Source: Cephalotus follicularis
Lineage: Eukaryota; Streptophyta; Magnoliopsida; Oxalidales; Cephalotaceae
Assembly (NCBI GenBank): GCA_001972305.1
Contig: BDDD01005821.1
Location: forward strand, 1-64,000
DNA length: 64,000 bases
Direction of reading: 5' to 3'
Both the position numbers and the translations under genes were made by a program. This document shows, in pieces, positions 1 through 12,299 of this stretch. Each line of letters opens with the position of its first letter. Positions within the stretch are counted from its first letter, which is position 1. Under the pieces are notes generated by a model. That model did no database searches, was not told the DNA's origin, and saw only the letters and a list, made by a program, of their open reading frames with translations.

Positions 1-281
1 CGTGTTTGTTGTAAACCCAGAAAAGACATCGAGGTGTATGATAGACATCGACGTGTTTACTCTGTTTTCTGCCAGATTTGTCAATTCTTCAATGTTTACT
101 CTTTCAAGCTCTAATTTGCACACTTTTGGGTAATATTCTTGCACTTTGGTCATTTTGCACTTGTACCTGAAAATCAATATAACACAACCAAAGTAGTCTA
201 TTCCAAGCATAAAAATATCATAAATAGATCATTAAAAATAACACATTTTAATGCTAAACAGACACAAAGGAGTTTGACAAC
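1..281. other. Unassigned AT-rich sequence left of a truncated retrotransposon
   Basis: No coding potential is visible. The first 60 bases hold two copies of a motif with a TCGA-type core (near 26-37 and 45-56), reminiscent of the palindromic arrays found in LTRs further right. The break with the integrase reading at about 282 is abrupt, so this is probably another inserted or recombined repeat. I could not assign a family. Confidence 0.4.
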
Positions 282-1107
282 GTCTGCCGTATAACGCCTC
301 GTAAGGAGCCATACCAATGCTCGCTTGGTAGCTGTTGTTGTAGGCAAACTCGATCAAAGTCAAATGGTCATCCTAACTTCCTCAAAAATCGATGACACAA
401 GCTCTCAACATGTCCTCAAGAATATGGATAGCACGCTCAAACTGCCCATCGGTCTGAGGATGGTACATCGTAGTGAGTCGTAACTCCGTACCCAACGTCC
501 TCTCCAAGCTAGGACAGAATCTTGATGTGAACCTCGGGTCTCTATCCGAAACAATGCTGCTGGGGATCCCATGTAACCTGATCACACCATCCACATACAA
601 CCAAGCTAACTTATCAAAACCGAAGTCCTTCCTTATAGGTACGAAGTGAGCAGACTTGGTCAAACGATCTACTATCACCCAGATAACATCATGGTTACTC
701 CTCGTTCGAGGAAAACCAGTGACAAAGTCCATCGATATGTTGTCCCATTTCCACACTGGAATAGGAAGCGGTTGAAGAAGACCTAAAGGCTTCTGTCGCT
801 CAGCCTTCACCTGCTGTCATGTCAAGCACCTTGCCACAAACCTGGCAATCTCACGCTTCATGCCCCGCCACCAAAAACATTGCCTTAGGTCACGATACAT
901 CTTGGTACTTCCAGGATGCATTGACCAAGGAGAACGATGAGCTTCTTCTAAGATCTCCTGCTTGATCGTCTCAACATGTGGCACACATATCCTTTCCCAA
1001 AACATCAGAGCACTGTCACCCCTGATGTGGAAGTCGGTCTGAGAACCCTCTCTGACTTGCTTCAACAACTTGTCCAACTACCAGTCCTTCTCTTGCAAAC
1101 CCCGGAT
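282..1107 (-). pseudogene. pol: Integrase, 3'-truncated (chromovirus)
   Basis: The N-terminal zinc-binding region is readable at 817-1077, with the HPG turn of the HHCC domain and a later CLT. A stop separates it from the catalytic core at 382-810. The core shows the first aspartate in MDFVTG, the second in SDRDPRF and the glutamate in HPQTDGQFERAI, so the DDE triad is present. Further stops lie near 370-380. The reading then resumes with a conserved tract ending YEALYGR and is cut at about 282. The C-terminal DNA-binding region and chromodomain are missing, so the reading frame cannot give an active integrase. Confidence 0.9.
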
Positions 1108-2643
1108 CTACTCTTCCCAAAAAGACCTCACTTGCAGAGAAGCCAACATTGCTCCACTGTCTCCGGTAGACAGCTCTGCCCTTAAAGACCTCAACTGTTC
1201 CAACATTGGCAAGTAAACCAACCGTACATGAGCCAAGTAAGCGGAGGACTTCCTGCTCAACGCATTAACAACCACGTTGGCCATACCAGGATGATACTCG
1301 ATGGTGCAGTCATAATCCTTGATGAGCTCGATCCATCTCCTCTGACTCATGTTCAAATGTGGTTGAGAAGACAAATACTTCAAACTCAGGTGGTCGGTAC
1401 AGATCTGATAGACCTCACCATACAGAGAGTGACACCATATCTTAAAAGCAAACACCACCGCAGCCAACTCCAAGTCATGTGTACGGAAACTAAGCTCATG
1501 AACCTTCAACTGCCGAGAAGCATAGGCAATAACCTTGCCTTCTTGCATCAACACACAACAAAGACCGTGCAAAGAAGCATCACGGTACACAACGAAACCA
1601 ACCCCCGGAGAAGGAAGGGTCAACACTGGAGCTGACGTCAACCTATCCTTCAGCGTCTGGAAGATCTTCTCACAGTCTTCTGACCAACCGAAATTCACAT
1701 CCTTCCTTGTCAACTTTGACAGAGGAGCTGCTATAGCGGAGAATCCATCCACAAATCTTTGGTAATAGCCAGCAAGTCCAAGGAAACTGAGCACTTCATG
1801 TACACTCTTGGGTCTTTCCACGGCCAACATAGCTTCAACCTTCCTCGGGTCCACTTCAACACCCTGGCCCGAGTTCACATGGCCCAAAAACACAACCATG
1901 TCCAGCCAAAACTCACACTTACTGAGCTTAGCATACAACTCATGGTTTCTCAAGGTCTGTAAAACGATCCTTAGGTGTTCCTCGTGCTCAGCCATACTCC
2001 GCGAGTATACCATCACGTCGTCTATGAACACCACCACAAAGGTGTCCAAAAAGGGTTGGAACACACGATTCATCAAATCCATCAAAGCGGCCGGTGCATT
2101 GGTTAAACCAAACAGCATAACGTAGAACTCATAGAGACCATAACGAGATCTGAAGGCTGTCTTCGGAACATCCTCTTCCTTCACCTTCAACTGGTGATAT
2201 CCATACCAAAGATCTATCTTAGAGAACACACAAGCGTCTCGCAACTGATCAAACAAGTCATCTATCCTTGGCAATGGATACTTGTTACGCACAGTGACCT
2301 TGTTGAGCTGCCTGCAGTCAATACACAAACACATAGCTCCATCCTTTTTCTTCACAAACAGGACCGAAGCATCCCATGGAGAACTACTAGGTCGGATAAA
2401 TCCTTTATCCAACAAGTCTTCCAACTATACCTTAAGCTCTTTCAACTCTACGGGTGCCATACGGTAAGGAGCAAGGGATATAGGAGCCGAACCAGGGATC
2501 AACTCGATCTCAAAGACTATTTCCCTGTCTTGAGGAAGACCTGGTAACTCATCGGGGAAGACATCGGGAAACTCACAAACCATGGGTATGTCCCCTACCA
2601 CTGGCTTAGACATCCGAGTATCCACCACATGAGCTAAGAATCC
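1108..2643 (-). pseudogene. pol: Reverse transcriptase and RNase H of the first chromovirus
   Basis: The reading contains the RT finger and palm: [22 protein letters not shown], then [13 protein letters not shown] and [18 protein letters not shown]. The catalytic box reads FIDDVMVYS, which keeps both aspartates. RNase H follows with FVVYRDAS (usually YTDAS), [12 protein letters not shown], a CTDH box and the VVNALSRK tract. A stop separates the upstream linker (EFPDVFPDELPGLP) from RT at about 2425, and another ends RNase H at 1108 before integrase. Catalytic residues survive although the frame is broken. Confidence 0.92.
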
Positions 2644-3130
2644 TTACGCACCTTTATCCAAAGGCTTACGTGCAACTATAGCCGAGATCAACTTCAGAGG
2701 TGTTGAGCGCTGCTCACAAACCAGCTCCATGCCTGACTTGTCGGGCAAGCAAAAGGAAACAACCTTACGAGAATAATCGACCACTGCTCGGTGCCTTACC
2801 AGCCAATCCATGCCCAGGATGGCATCAAAGTCCTCAATCTTGAAGGGAATAAGGTCGGCTACAAAACTCTGTCCCTTGATCACAACATCGCAACCTCTGT
2901 AGACTTGTCCTACATGCTAGCTCTGGCCCGTAGGAACAGATACAGCGATCTCTTCGTCCAAGGAACTCAACACTCCATATGCATGTATGCAAAATGCATG
3001 GGCAACAAAAGATAAAGAGGATCCTTTGTCAAAAAAAACCGTACCATCTCTGCCGAAGATAAGAGCCTTACCTATAGCCACGTCCGCTGATCCAAGAGCA
3101 CCTTCTCTGTTAAGAGCATAGACTCTAGCC
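2644..3130 (-). pseudogene. pol: Aspartic protease of the first chromovirus, altered active site
   Basis: The domain is recognised from DFDAILGMDWLVRHRAVVDY near its end and from VFFDKGSSLSFVAHAFC at its start. The catalytic triplet at 3022-3030 reads D-K-G where pepsin-fold retroviral proteases have D-T-G or D-S-G. A stop lies between the two halves, and the alanine-rich linker to RT also ends in a stop. This is a dead copy. The lysine could be a point change from threonine (ACA to AAA), but the ancestral codon is not visible here. Confidence 0.8.
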
Positions 3131-4454
3131 GTTGTCGTCGGTCTACCCTACTGATGACTTCCACCAGCCCTGGATGATCCCGCTTGCGAAACCGTTGATC
3201 CACCTCTGGCTCCCGCATGTTGTCTATTAGAAGCAACTGATCCAGGTGTCGTCATGGTCTGTTGGATTTGTGGACAATTCCTCTTGATGTGCCCAACCTG
3301 GCCACACCGAAAACATTCACGGGTATCTGTCTTGCAGTTGCCAAAGTGGAAGCGACCACACTTCTAGCACTTAGGAGACTGTCGAGAAACTAATGAACTT
3401 TGGTGCCTGCTCTGCTGAGCACCACTGGCTGTAGGAGGATTCGTCTATTACAGAGAAAACGTCCCCTGGTCATCAGACCTGGCCTGTCCTCGGTTTCCAC
3501 CGTCGGCTTGCTGGTTGGAGTATCGTTTCGTTCGCTTCCCTTATCCTCAGGAAGAACCCTCCCCTTGAGCAGACTGTTGTCCATCTCTGTTTTGTCCCCT
3601 TTCCTGGCGATTCCTCTGCTCCATGATACTCTGTTCAACTCTCTTGGCAGATTCAACCAAATCTCCAAAGATTGTCCAGTTGGTTGCTGACACAGTATGT
3701 CTCACCTCAGGATTCAGTCCGTCCAAGAACTTCTCACATCTCTCCTCTTGGTCTGCAACCAAAGGCGGAGCAAAATGAGACAATTACATAAAGCGGTATT
3801 CATACTGGGTCACGGTCATACTTCCTTGACGCAAATACAAAAACTCTCTCCTCTTCCCCTTCACGAAGGTAGCCGAGAAGAAGTACTGACGGATCTCCCA
3901 CTTGAAAACATCCCAAGTGGTCATAGCAACATAAGTTGCCTAGCTTGGAGAGCTTCCCACCAATGAAGAGCATTCTTCCTTACCAAGAAGACGGCAAGTC
4001 CCACGCGTGAGTCATCGAAAACTCCCATCTGTACAAAGAGCATCTCGAGATGATTCAGCCATGCCTCTGCATCTGCTGGATCATCCGTTCCCTCAAAGGT
4101 TGCAGCACCTAAACGTTGCAGACGCACCACTGGTAGAGCTTGAGGACGAAAACCACTCAAAGCTTGTGCTATCAACGTAGCAAACTGCATCCACTCTGCC
4201 TGACTACCTGTACCAATCGAAGGAGGTACCTGCGCTACTAACTGCGTTGTCGGGACCTCAGCTGCCACAACTAGTCCAGTCTCTTGTTCAACCACTCCAG
4301 GGTTAGCCTGCACACCAGGTCCAACAGGAGGAAGTTCTTGATCCACATGTGGTGGGGAGATCTCTCTTCCTCTACCCTAACCACATCCTCTGGCTGCGGA
4401 AACCCCTCGTCCCCTACCCACGCCACTTCCTCTAGTCTGATGCGGAGGCACCAT
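3131..4454 (-). pseudogene. gag: Gag of the first chromovirus, frameshifted
   Basis: The likely start is the ATG at 4454, because the frame from there joins the conserved gag body. An in-frame TAG follows at 4377-4379. The gag core contains FEGTDDPADAEAWLNHLE and LHWWEAL (3921-4346). A frameshift near 3925 moves the reading to the next frame, and a stop precedes LSHFAPPLVADQEERCEKFLDG (3547-3783). The nucleocapsid has a CCHC knuckle, CFRCGQVGHIKRNC, near 3290-3330, preceded by a cysteine cluster broken by TAG. The product would be the capsid and nucleocapsid of the virus-like particle. Confidence 0.87.
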
Positions 4455-4564
4455 CAACCTTCACATGCAAGGTTAGGACATTACTAACATGTGCACTACA
4501 TGAAATGCAATGCATACATACCCCCAAAAGTCTCCAAAGAAAACACAAGGAAACTAAACCGATC

Positions 4565-4576
4565 TCTCTGATACCA
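4565..4576 (-). promoter_or_regulatory. Primer-binding site, initiator tRNA-Met type
   Basis: On the minus strand the sequence reads TGGTATCAGAGA, which matches the first 11 of 12 bases of the usual plant initiator tRNA-Met complement TGGTATCAGAGC. It lies between gag and the LTR, where a PBS belongs. Confidence 0.75.
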
Positions 4577-4579
4577 AAA

Positions 4580-7500
4580 AGACTCACACGCCCTGTTCCA
4601 GAACACCCCCACCCGGGGATGAACGTACTAGGTGGAAGGATCCCTCACCTGGATCCCTAACAAAACCCTAACAACAACAAAGGCTAACGCTAAGGCCAGG
4701 GCATGAGTTAAAACGCGCTTCCAAGGAGAGTCGCGCTCCCCAGAACAAACGCACCTTAAGGCATAAAAACAAGGAATGCACGAGCAGGAAGGAGGAAAGA
4801 AGGAAGGGTAAAACAGCAAAAGAACCCTTACTTAAACTGTCCCCAAAGCTCACCGTTTAACAAAAAGAAACTCGCACAACACCCACTTAGCAAATGCACC
4901 GTTTAACTAAAGGGAACGCGCACCACACCCACTGCCCAAACGCACTATTCCACTAAAGGGAACATGTCAGGGGAAGGAGCCAGGGCACAGAATGCAACAC
5001 TACTTCTTGCCTGGGGTCTCGGGCAAGGGATTCTAACACAACAAACACAACCAGACATAGCACAAGCCAGGCCTGCGCCCTATCCTAAGACATGCCTACC
5101 CAGGATAAACCTTCCTTGGGCATGTCCTCATTGGACGACAACACTTAACAAAGGCTAACCCTGGAACAAACACAAGGGCCCGGGGACAAACGCCAAGAGC
5201 ATGGGACAACCACACGAGGTCCCACCAGCACTGAAACTACACTAAGGATATAACATCTCACCCCGGTCAGGCACCCAGGGGATCTACCAGGGCTCACCCA
5301 CCAAAACATCTCCAGGGACCGAACTGGTCTGAGGTCGGGAGGTCGGGCAAAAGTAAGGAAAACTGCTTACCTCCACTTAACGCCTATGGCATGTCGGGAA
5401 CAATACCCGAGGACGAGCCCAGACTCCAGCTCAGGGTCAACCAACCCGAGCTGCAAAGTCAACCTAAGGTTTGACCAACCATGATAAAAGCCACCTTTCC
5501 CCCGGCATCTCAGCAGAGGTGCCACACACAAAAGGCCCCGAGGAGAAACACTGAAGTTTCACTAAGGCCAGGGCTGGGGAGACCTGCTCCTCTGCCCAGG
5601 GTCAAACAACCCCCGAACTTCTACGTTGTCCCTGAACACCTAAACACTAAGCCAAAAAAAGCGCCAGGACTGGGAAAACAGCATAGACAACAAAGTATAT
5701 AAAACAAGAGAAAAGAATTATATACAAGGTCTTGGGCAAACTGCAGAGGACTCCCAACGTCCAAGAGTTTACACATGTTTACAAGAAGGATTTACAAGAC
5801 ATAGATATTAACAAAACTACAAAACAAAACCCCCAAGAATGTCCCCAAATGCATGAAGGTGCTCGTGACCTAGGAGCAATCCTAAGGTGCTACGTCCGAC
5901 GTCTACCTCTCTCAACATGCTGTCCTTAGTGGATCTGAAGAACACTGCTACCCCGTTCCCTCTGCACACAAAACTGATAGGGGATTAGTCCAACTGACTA
6001 GTGAGTAAGATCAAGGATTATCCTGGGTGACCCACTTCCACCGAGGTGCCAAGAGTCAAGGTGAACGTGCCCTACCCCAACTGGGCCGAGAACAACCCAT
6101 AACCACTGCTCAACAAAACAACGCAGAGGTGAAAATATACAAGGATATCAATGAAAAGAAAGTCCGAGGAGACGTCAGAGCTACCAACTTAATGACTGAA
6201 CTCAAGGAAAGAGAATAAACAATAGTTCATATGTCAGAACATGTTAGGGATCCAAGGATCAACAAAAGATCAACTCTAAGGATCAACAATTCTCAAGGGG
6301 ACTACTGGTACTGTATCAATCACAAGTAGATTCCACACACGCACATGCACAATCAAACTCACACATTTCCATAGCCGGAACCACCTTAGCAGCATAAATA
6401 GCAAACTTCGTTGACGTTCTATCAACGCGGTCATGGGCTACAGGACTGAACACATCCCTCATATACTAAATATAGATACCCACTTCCAGAGCATCGTATG
6501 AACATCGGTAGAAGGGCTACGCAAGCTCTCCTCCCCTGGAAAATGACACATTGGCGTACCTCACCACATGAACCTCGAACGAGGGGCTACGCAAGCCCAC
6601 CATCGTCGGCAATCATGAGCTCAACACTACACTAGGTTAACCTCGATCTAGAAGCTACCTCGTCAGCAAGCACAGAGCGTTAATATCGTCGAAGGGGCCT
6701 GCGAATCACCGCTTAGCTCTGACCTTGACGAGATAACAGGGGAGAACCTCGGCTTAGAGGTAAGTGTATCACCACTTAGACCATCTCGTGCCGAAAATCT
6801 CATACATAACCAAGTAACCAGCACCCAGTAACCAGTACCCATGGAAAACAACACATGATATCAAATAAAGCATGACTACTTAAACAGAAAGGGGAAATAA
6901 CAAGTTCAACCCAGGAAAGCAGTATTCACATGCAATATCGACAAGATGATAGGAGAAGAAATCCTAGTCAAAGGTAATATCATGGAAGGATATAAAATCA
7001 ACAAACCATCAGTTATCAATTGATATAAAGGAGAAAATCCCACTCACTAGTATCAACAGCTTCCTCAGCTAGTTTCCTTGTTGCGAGGGCTCTATGACTA
7101 GATCTTCCTCTGCAAGACCAACACACAACAACGCTTAGCTACCATGAACAAAATTTTTGAAACTATGAAAGAATCCCAAACAACCATGAAAACCAAGGCA
7201 AAGCTCTTCCTCGGACTCAAAGATCATGCCTGCACAAACCATGCGACACACCAAAAGCACGGAGGAGGACACTCACCTGCTAGACGCGTAGACAGGTGAA
7301 AGAAAGTTCCAACCCCAAACAGAACTCAAAGCTTCAAAAGAAAGATGAAGAAGAAAGATGAAAGATGAAGGCTCACTCTCCCAACTGCTTCTTCCAATAC
7401 GAAAAGATGGGTATGATATATGTCAAAGTCAACTATTAAGCTTCCTAAGCAAGCCTTGCACATATCCCAATACCATCTAACAACTCTTAACGCTTAACCC

Positions 7501-7648
7501 ACCAAACAAACATTGGGCCTCCACCCAGCCCAAAGCCAACAAATACTTAACCAAGAAGGAGAAGCCCAAACCAACCACCACCAAGGAGAAAAAAAAATTC
7601 CCCTTGGCCCAAACATCAATTTATCCAAAATTAATGCGGGTCGTTACA
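4580..7648 (-). repeat. 5' LTR of the first chromovirus (about 3.07 kb)
   Basis: The outer boundary is clear: the minus strand starts TGTAACGACCCGC at 7648, a typical gypsy LTR start. The inner boundary beside the PBS is blurred, because the expected terminal CA is not visible near 4580. No second LTR is present, so the limits cannot be confirmed by pairing. Inside it, a degenerate 70-bp tandem repeat with a G-A-R-G-G-G-C-T-A-C core begins at 6511, 6581 and 6651. No protein-coding region is supported here. Confidence 0.65.
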
Positions 7649-9659
7649 GACATGGCATGTCTAGCCTTTGAAAAATGTGTGAAGGGAACACCTTAAAACA
7701 CCTTTTACTTTTTGAAAAAGGCATGGCACAGCTGCAAATGAAAAAGGGAGAGAAGACTTTATTACTCACAAAATTTTATCTTTTTGAAACAACACACATC
7801 CGTCTCTCTCTTCCTTCTCCCCACCAACCCATTTTTCTCTCTTTTTCTTCCATTCTCTATTTTCTATCATCCTCCATTAATGCTTGATGAAAAGCTTGAA
7901 GCTTTTTCGACAAAACTAGACAACTTTACAGGCTCCATTTACACACATAGTCAAAATGGGTGGAGATATGTCACAAAATGTGATTTATCTTGACTCTTAG
8001 TGATGTTTAGTTTTAGCACATAAACACACTAGCCTCCCTCATTCTATTATGTGGAAGGCCGAACCTAGAGGAGCAATTTTGGTGAAGAAACCAAGCTTGG
8101 ATATGGAGCTTTGATTGGTTGAAAAATCAGGTCAAATTCGAGTCACCCATGGAGCAACTCGAACCAGAAAATTGATGATGGATTCATGGAATTAAAGTGA
8201 TGAGGGACCTCTTGCAGGAAGGAGTTAAAGAATTTTTGTAACAATTTCTTGTTTCCCTCTCTTTGTGGATTCGAATTGGTTCTAAGGTTTGCCACCCAAG
8301 CCAAACCCATGATGATCATATATATAGTGTTATGTTGATTGTTATGTGTTGTTTGTGTTTTGTGGCTTGAAAATTAGGGTTGGGGCTAGGGTTTATCTAT
8401 TAGATAGGGGTGTCCCGCAAGCCAAGAGATGATTGTAGGCATATGTTCTTAACATATGATACACTCTTAGTCGATACATTCTTAGTTCCATTCATGTTCA
8501 ATAGTGCATATTTATAAAAGATTGGCATTTAAGTATATGTATAATCCTAAACTGTTGAATCGGATTAGTTGATTACCATGTCAACTGAATACACATATAG
8601 TGCCCTGTCATTCGAGGGGTTGGATCTCATGCCTGAGAAGTTATGAAAATGAGATCCTTACTCCCTTCTGACAAAAGTTTCAAGTCATAGGTTCACTTTC
8701 TTAGGGCAATTGATGAACCGCAAAGACTTGCCGTATTACACTTGCTCCCGATGTTGGGGAGGATGGATCATCTCATTACCATTTGAGTTTACCCTAAAGA
8801 TGATGCGAGATGAAAAAAAAAAAAAAAAAAAAAAAAAACCAACAAAAGATAACAAATAAAAAAAAAAAAAACAAAAAAAAAAAGAAAACTAATTAAAAAA
8901 GAAAAAATTAAAAAAAAAAAAAAAAAGGGTCCTTTAAGACTCGCATTGTATCCTTAGACCTGAGCGGCTAGCATGCATTCTGTAGTAACTGCTTGGCTTT
9001 GGTTTCTGCCATCCCCAGTACTAGCCACGTGCTAGCAAAAGGGTTGTCTCTGGGTCTTGTGGGAGCTACATTGAGATGTATGGCCGAGTGCACAAGATGG
9101 GATCATCACACCTGTGTTAGAGGTTATAGGCTCTATAACATCTGTGACCATTGAAGACTTGAAAGGCTTGGCCATCCACTTGGGAGATGGAAAAAAGGTT
9201 TCCTGGGATGTCTCCCGATAGTCTCAATGTGTTCATAGAATTATAGTTATCGTGTTTTACCTAGGGGTGACATTAATCCAAACCCTAGTCACGGTCAGAG
9301 CCGAGATGATGAGGGATATGCAACACATATGACGATGACAATGATAAAGTGCAAGTTTAACTGGTCAACAAATGATAGACGTGGTATACACGAATTCGGG
9401 GGTGATTGGTGATCACACCGGGGCTATAGGATAGTTTTGGACTGTCACAACCCAAGAGTGCAGTTGGCATTTTTAGGTCAATTAGAATGTTGCTCATTCT
9501 AGTTGATTTTGCCAAATGGATGAACTAGTGTAAACGACTAATTAATGGATAGTTTGATCATCCAAGGATTAGTACATAGAGTGTTTAAGATGCAAGGGTG
9601 CATTCAAACATCCCGCTGTACGATTTAGGATCTCCAGCGGACCTTAAAAAGTCGATAAA
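7649..9659. other. Unassigned repeat-like DNA
   Basis: No long reading frame or recognisable domain is present. 7649-8810 resembles a retroelement leader in base composition, with many pyrimidine tracts, but I cannot name a family. An A-rich tract lies at 8813-8926. 8927-9650 is unique-looking with no ORF over 100 codons. The left edge abuts the outer end of the first LTR at 7648. Confidence 0.5.
8813..8926 (+). repeat. A-rich simple-sequence tract
   Basis: About 114 bases of almost pure A, interrupted by a few G, C and T. It could be the remains of a retroposed poly(A) tail or simple slippage. No LINE or SINE body is recognisable upstream. Confidence 0.85.
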
Positions 9660-10062
9660 CAAGGGTTTAAAAGTGAAGTGGACACTCGACTGCAAAGTAA
9701 ATACAATCGACTGGTAAAGCACAAGACAAGTGTCTGTGCATGGCAAGAGATAGAGCAGAGGCGTGGCATGCAATGGACAGGTGTTATATGCATGTCACCA
9801 GCTGTATCAACATGCAAGAGTGATGTCTTGCATGTGCTCTATTCCACCTGCAGAGCTACAGACCTGCAACCTGTGAAACAGAAGTTGGAAGAAGAAAAGA
9901 GAAAGAAATATGCATGTGAGAGAGAGAAAGAGGAAATGGCTGAAAATTGGAGTTAATGAATGAAATAAGATTTGGAATACAATTTCCTTTATAACAGAGG
10001 CTGCATGAGTGATTAGAGAGTCAGAAACACTGAGGAAGAGCAGAATCTTACTGGTGATTCTA
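9660..10062 (+). repeat. Plus-strand fragment of the CAGTCGACTG-family LTR
   Basis: This stretch resembles the reverse complement of part of the LTR at 10063-12575: the shared pieces include a GCATGCAA-rich tract, the CTGCA-rich tract near 9850-9880 and the AGAGAGAGAAAG tract. Two diverged palindrome units (starting 9684 and 9705) keep the 21-bp spacing of the family. The fragment is cut at its right side by the LTR beginning at 10063. Confidence 0.65.
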
Positions 10063-11347
10063 TGTCACACCCTGTTTTTCGTTAGACAAGCACATATGGT
10101 GATATCAGATATATAATAAACCAGCATTCATAATAACAAACATTCATAAAATAAGCGGAAGCATTCCCTTGCAAAATAATACAAATATCCACACGCAGCC
10201 CATACTACGTGCTTATACAATGCCAACAAAATTATTCTTTTACATATTGGAAATGTAAAGATAACAACAACGGAGTATGATCGTTCAATACTAACAAAAC
10301 ATAGAATAACAACCTTAACAAAAATAGAAGCTCTACAATAAAGCTTCAGCAGCACTTCCCTAAAGTATTCACTTAATCTGAAATTTTAGGGGGTTAGCCG
10401 TTGTCCTCACTTGGCTAAGTAGGAAATAATGCATGATAAAGAATATATAAATGTAACATGCATGGCAGTTATCTGAAATAACATATATATAAGTATTTCA
10501 ATATATATAAGAAATCATGCCAAGTGGCCATAAACAATACAATTCAGGAATACCGCACAAGGGTAAAATCAATCAATATAGTGGTTTGGGTGTCAAATGT
10601 CGCTAACTCCTAGCACCAATTGCGCACCACCTAACTATCACCCTACACTCTAAAGATTATAGATCAGGTCAAATCTGCAGGTATTTAGCGGGCAGGTAAC
10701 AATCAGGATCTGCAGTACAGATAAGTGTGGTGGAAGCTCTAGCCAACTCTTGGCACATAGGACCACCCCGTAGCCAGTGATGTCTCCTATCACTCGACTA
10801 ACGGCAATAACATAGACAAACAATTCAATCAATTCAATGGCGGTGTTACATATATCTATAATATGCAATATAAAGTTGTTTTCTTTTGAAACATTTAACA
10901 GTTCAGTAACCGTACCTCTCGTTGGAGGAAACAATATTCAGTACAGTAAGGGTGCCTCTCATTGGAGGAAAACAGTAATTCGTTTAACAATAAGTTTTCA
11001 TTTGGGAAACAATAAAGAAAACTCATATTTGTGCTTAAAGCACTAATTGGTTCAATCGTTAATATCAAGTGTAACAATAACATTTATGAACACTCAACAA
11101 CTATACAGTAACTATAACAGTATCAATAAAGAACAGCGGAATAATCAATTCAAGGGTTCAACTAGATGTTAGCCTACCCTAGTAATTCTTGCACAACTCT
11201 CACAATGAATGCATAAGTTGTTTACTTTCTGTAATATAACTACCTAAGGCCAAGATTGACTATTACAATCATCCCATGTGGAGGCCAAGGTAGTTACACA
11301 CAATTTTAAAGCCTAATAGCAGCTAATTTTTGTAATCTGTCACTTAA

Positions 11348-11461
11348 CAGTCGGATGTTCATAAGAATAGCCGGCTGTTTTCATTAGGCAGTCGACTGTT
11401 TGTCCTTAACAGTCGACTGTTTACATTGACCAGTCGACAGTTGGGATTAAACAGTCGGCTG
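11348..11461. repeat. Array of six CAGTCGACTG-type palindromes at 20-21 bp spacing
   Basis: Units start at 11348, 11368, 11389, 11410, 11431 and 11452. The consensus is the perfect 10-bp palindrome CAGTCGACTG, with variants such as TAGCCGGCTG and CAGTCGGCTG that mostly keep the outer CAG/CTG and an inner CG. The 11-bp spacers differ in sequence, so the spacing, not the spacer, is conserved. Confidence 0.92.
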
Positions 11462-12299
11462 TTCTTGCCCAGAAACGCCAGGCAACAGTTTCATAAAAAA
11501 GAGTATGCATGTTCACAATAAAAATTCCAACCAATCAGTAACATGCAATCATACAGAAATCATCCAGGAATTCCAACCAATCTTTGTGTTCAAAACTCTT
11601 TACAACACTCAACTCTGATTTCCAGCAATTTAATCTACTTGCATGTAAACAGTAAGTGTAAACATTAAAATCAGCACGTGTATGTGGTGTTTAATCATGA
11701 CAATAACAACTGAGGTCGAATCAGTAGCTTACCAAAGGAATTCTAAGCTCTAACTCACTTGAACACTTCAACCTCAACATGCAACTTCAAGAAATCTAAT
11801 CCAAAAGCTGGATGTTAGCAGCAATTACATGCATGCATTTATACATACTTAGAGCTTGCATATCCAAACACCAGTAACATAATTCGAGCTAGAATCTAAC
11901 CAGTTGATTTGAGCTCCAAGTTCCACTTTGAACTCCCTACCTCAACTTGCACAGCTACTGCTCAAAACGTTTCCTTCTCTCTCAAGTGTTTCCAACACTC
12001 CTTTCCATCCATCAGTAACTGATATAGAGGTTTTAAAACAATAGAACTCGTCAGATTCCATTAATTCAGCCTTCTCCCTTCTCTCTCTCTCTCTCTCACA
12101 TGCACATTTCCTTCTCTTTTCTTTTCCCAATTTTGTTTTGCAGATTGCAGGTCTGCAAGTCTGCAAGAAGAATAGAGGACATGCAAGCAACATCCTTGCA
12201 TGTTATTACAACTGGTGGCATGCGAACAACACCTGCCCATTGCATGCCACGCTTCTACCCTGTTTCATGCCATGCACGGACACTTGTCCTATGCCTTAC

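Larger units (their letters stand above)
282..7648 (-). mobile_element. Decayed Ty3/gypsy chromovirus (Tekay/Del-like), 3' end missing
   Basis: The element reads right to left: a 5' LTR of about 3 kb (4580-7648), a primer-binding site like the initiator tRNA-Met complement (about 4565-4576), then gag, protease, RT, RNase H and integrase down to 282. The order PR-RT-RNH-INT identifies Ty3/gypsy. The protease segment DFDAILGMDWL and the integrase style are typical of the Tekay/Del chromoviruses. The integrase breaks off shortly after YEALYGR, so the chromodomain, polypurine tract and 3' LTR are absent. Stops are spread across every domain and there is at least one frameshift, so the copy is old and inactive. 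The lineage call rests on recognition, not on a tree. Confidence 0.88.

Noticed and set aside
976..2547. Several plus-strand reading frames of 60-135 codons
   Set aside because: They are antisense shadows of the RT-integrase reading on the minus strand, with no domain and no start context.
7675..7993. Two overlapping ORFs of about 70 codons
   Set aside because: They are low-complexity Phe/Ser-rich readings from a pyrimidine-rich tract, without any supporting context.
8813..8926. Poly(A) tail of a processed gene or LINE
   Set aside because: No coding or LINE-like sequence precedes it and no target-site duplication is visible. It remains an A-rich tract only.
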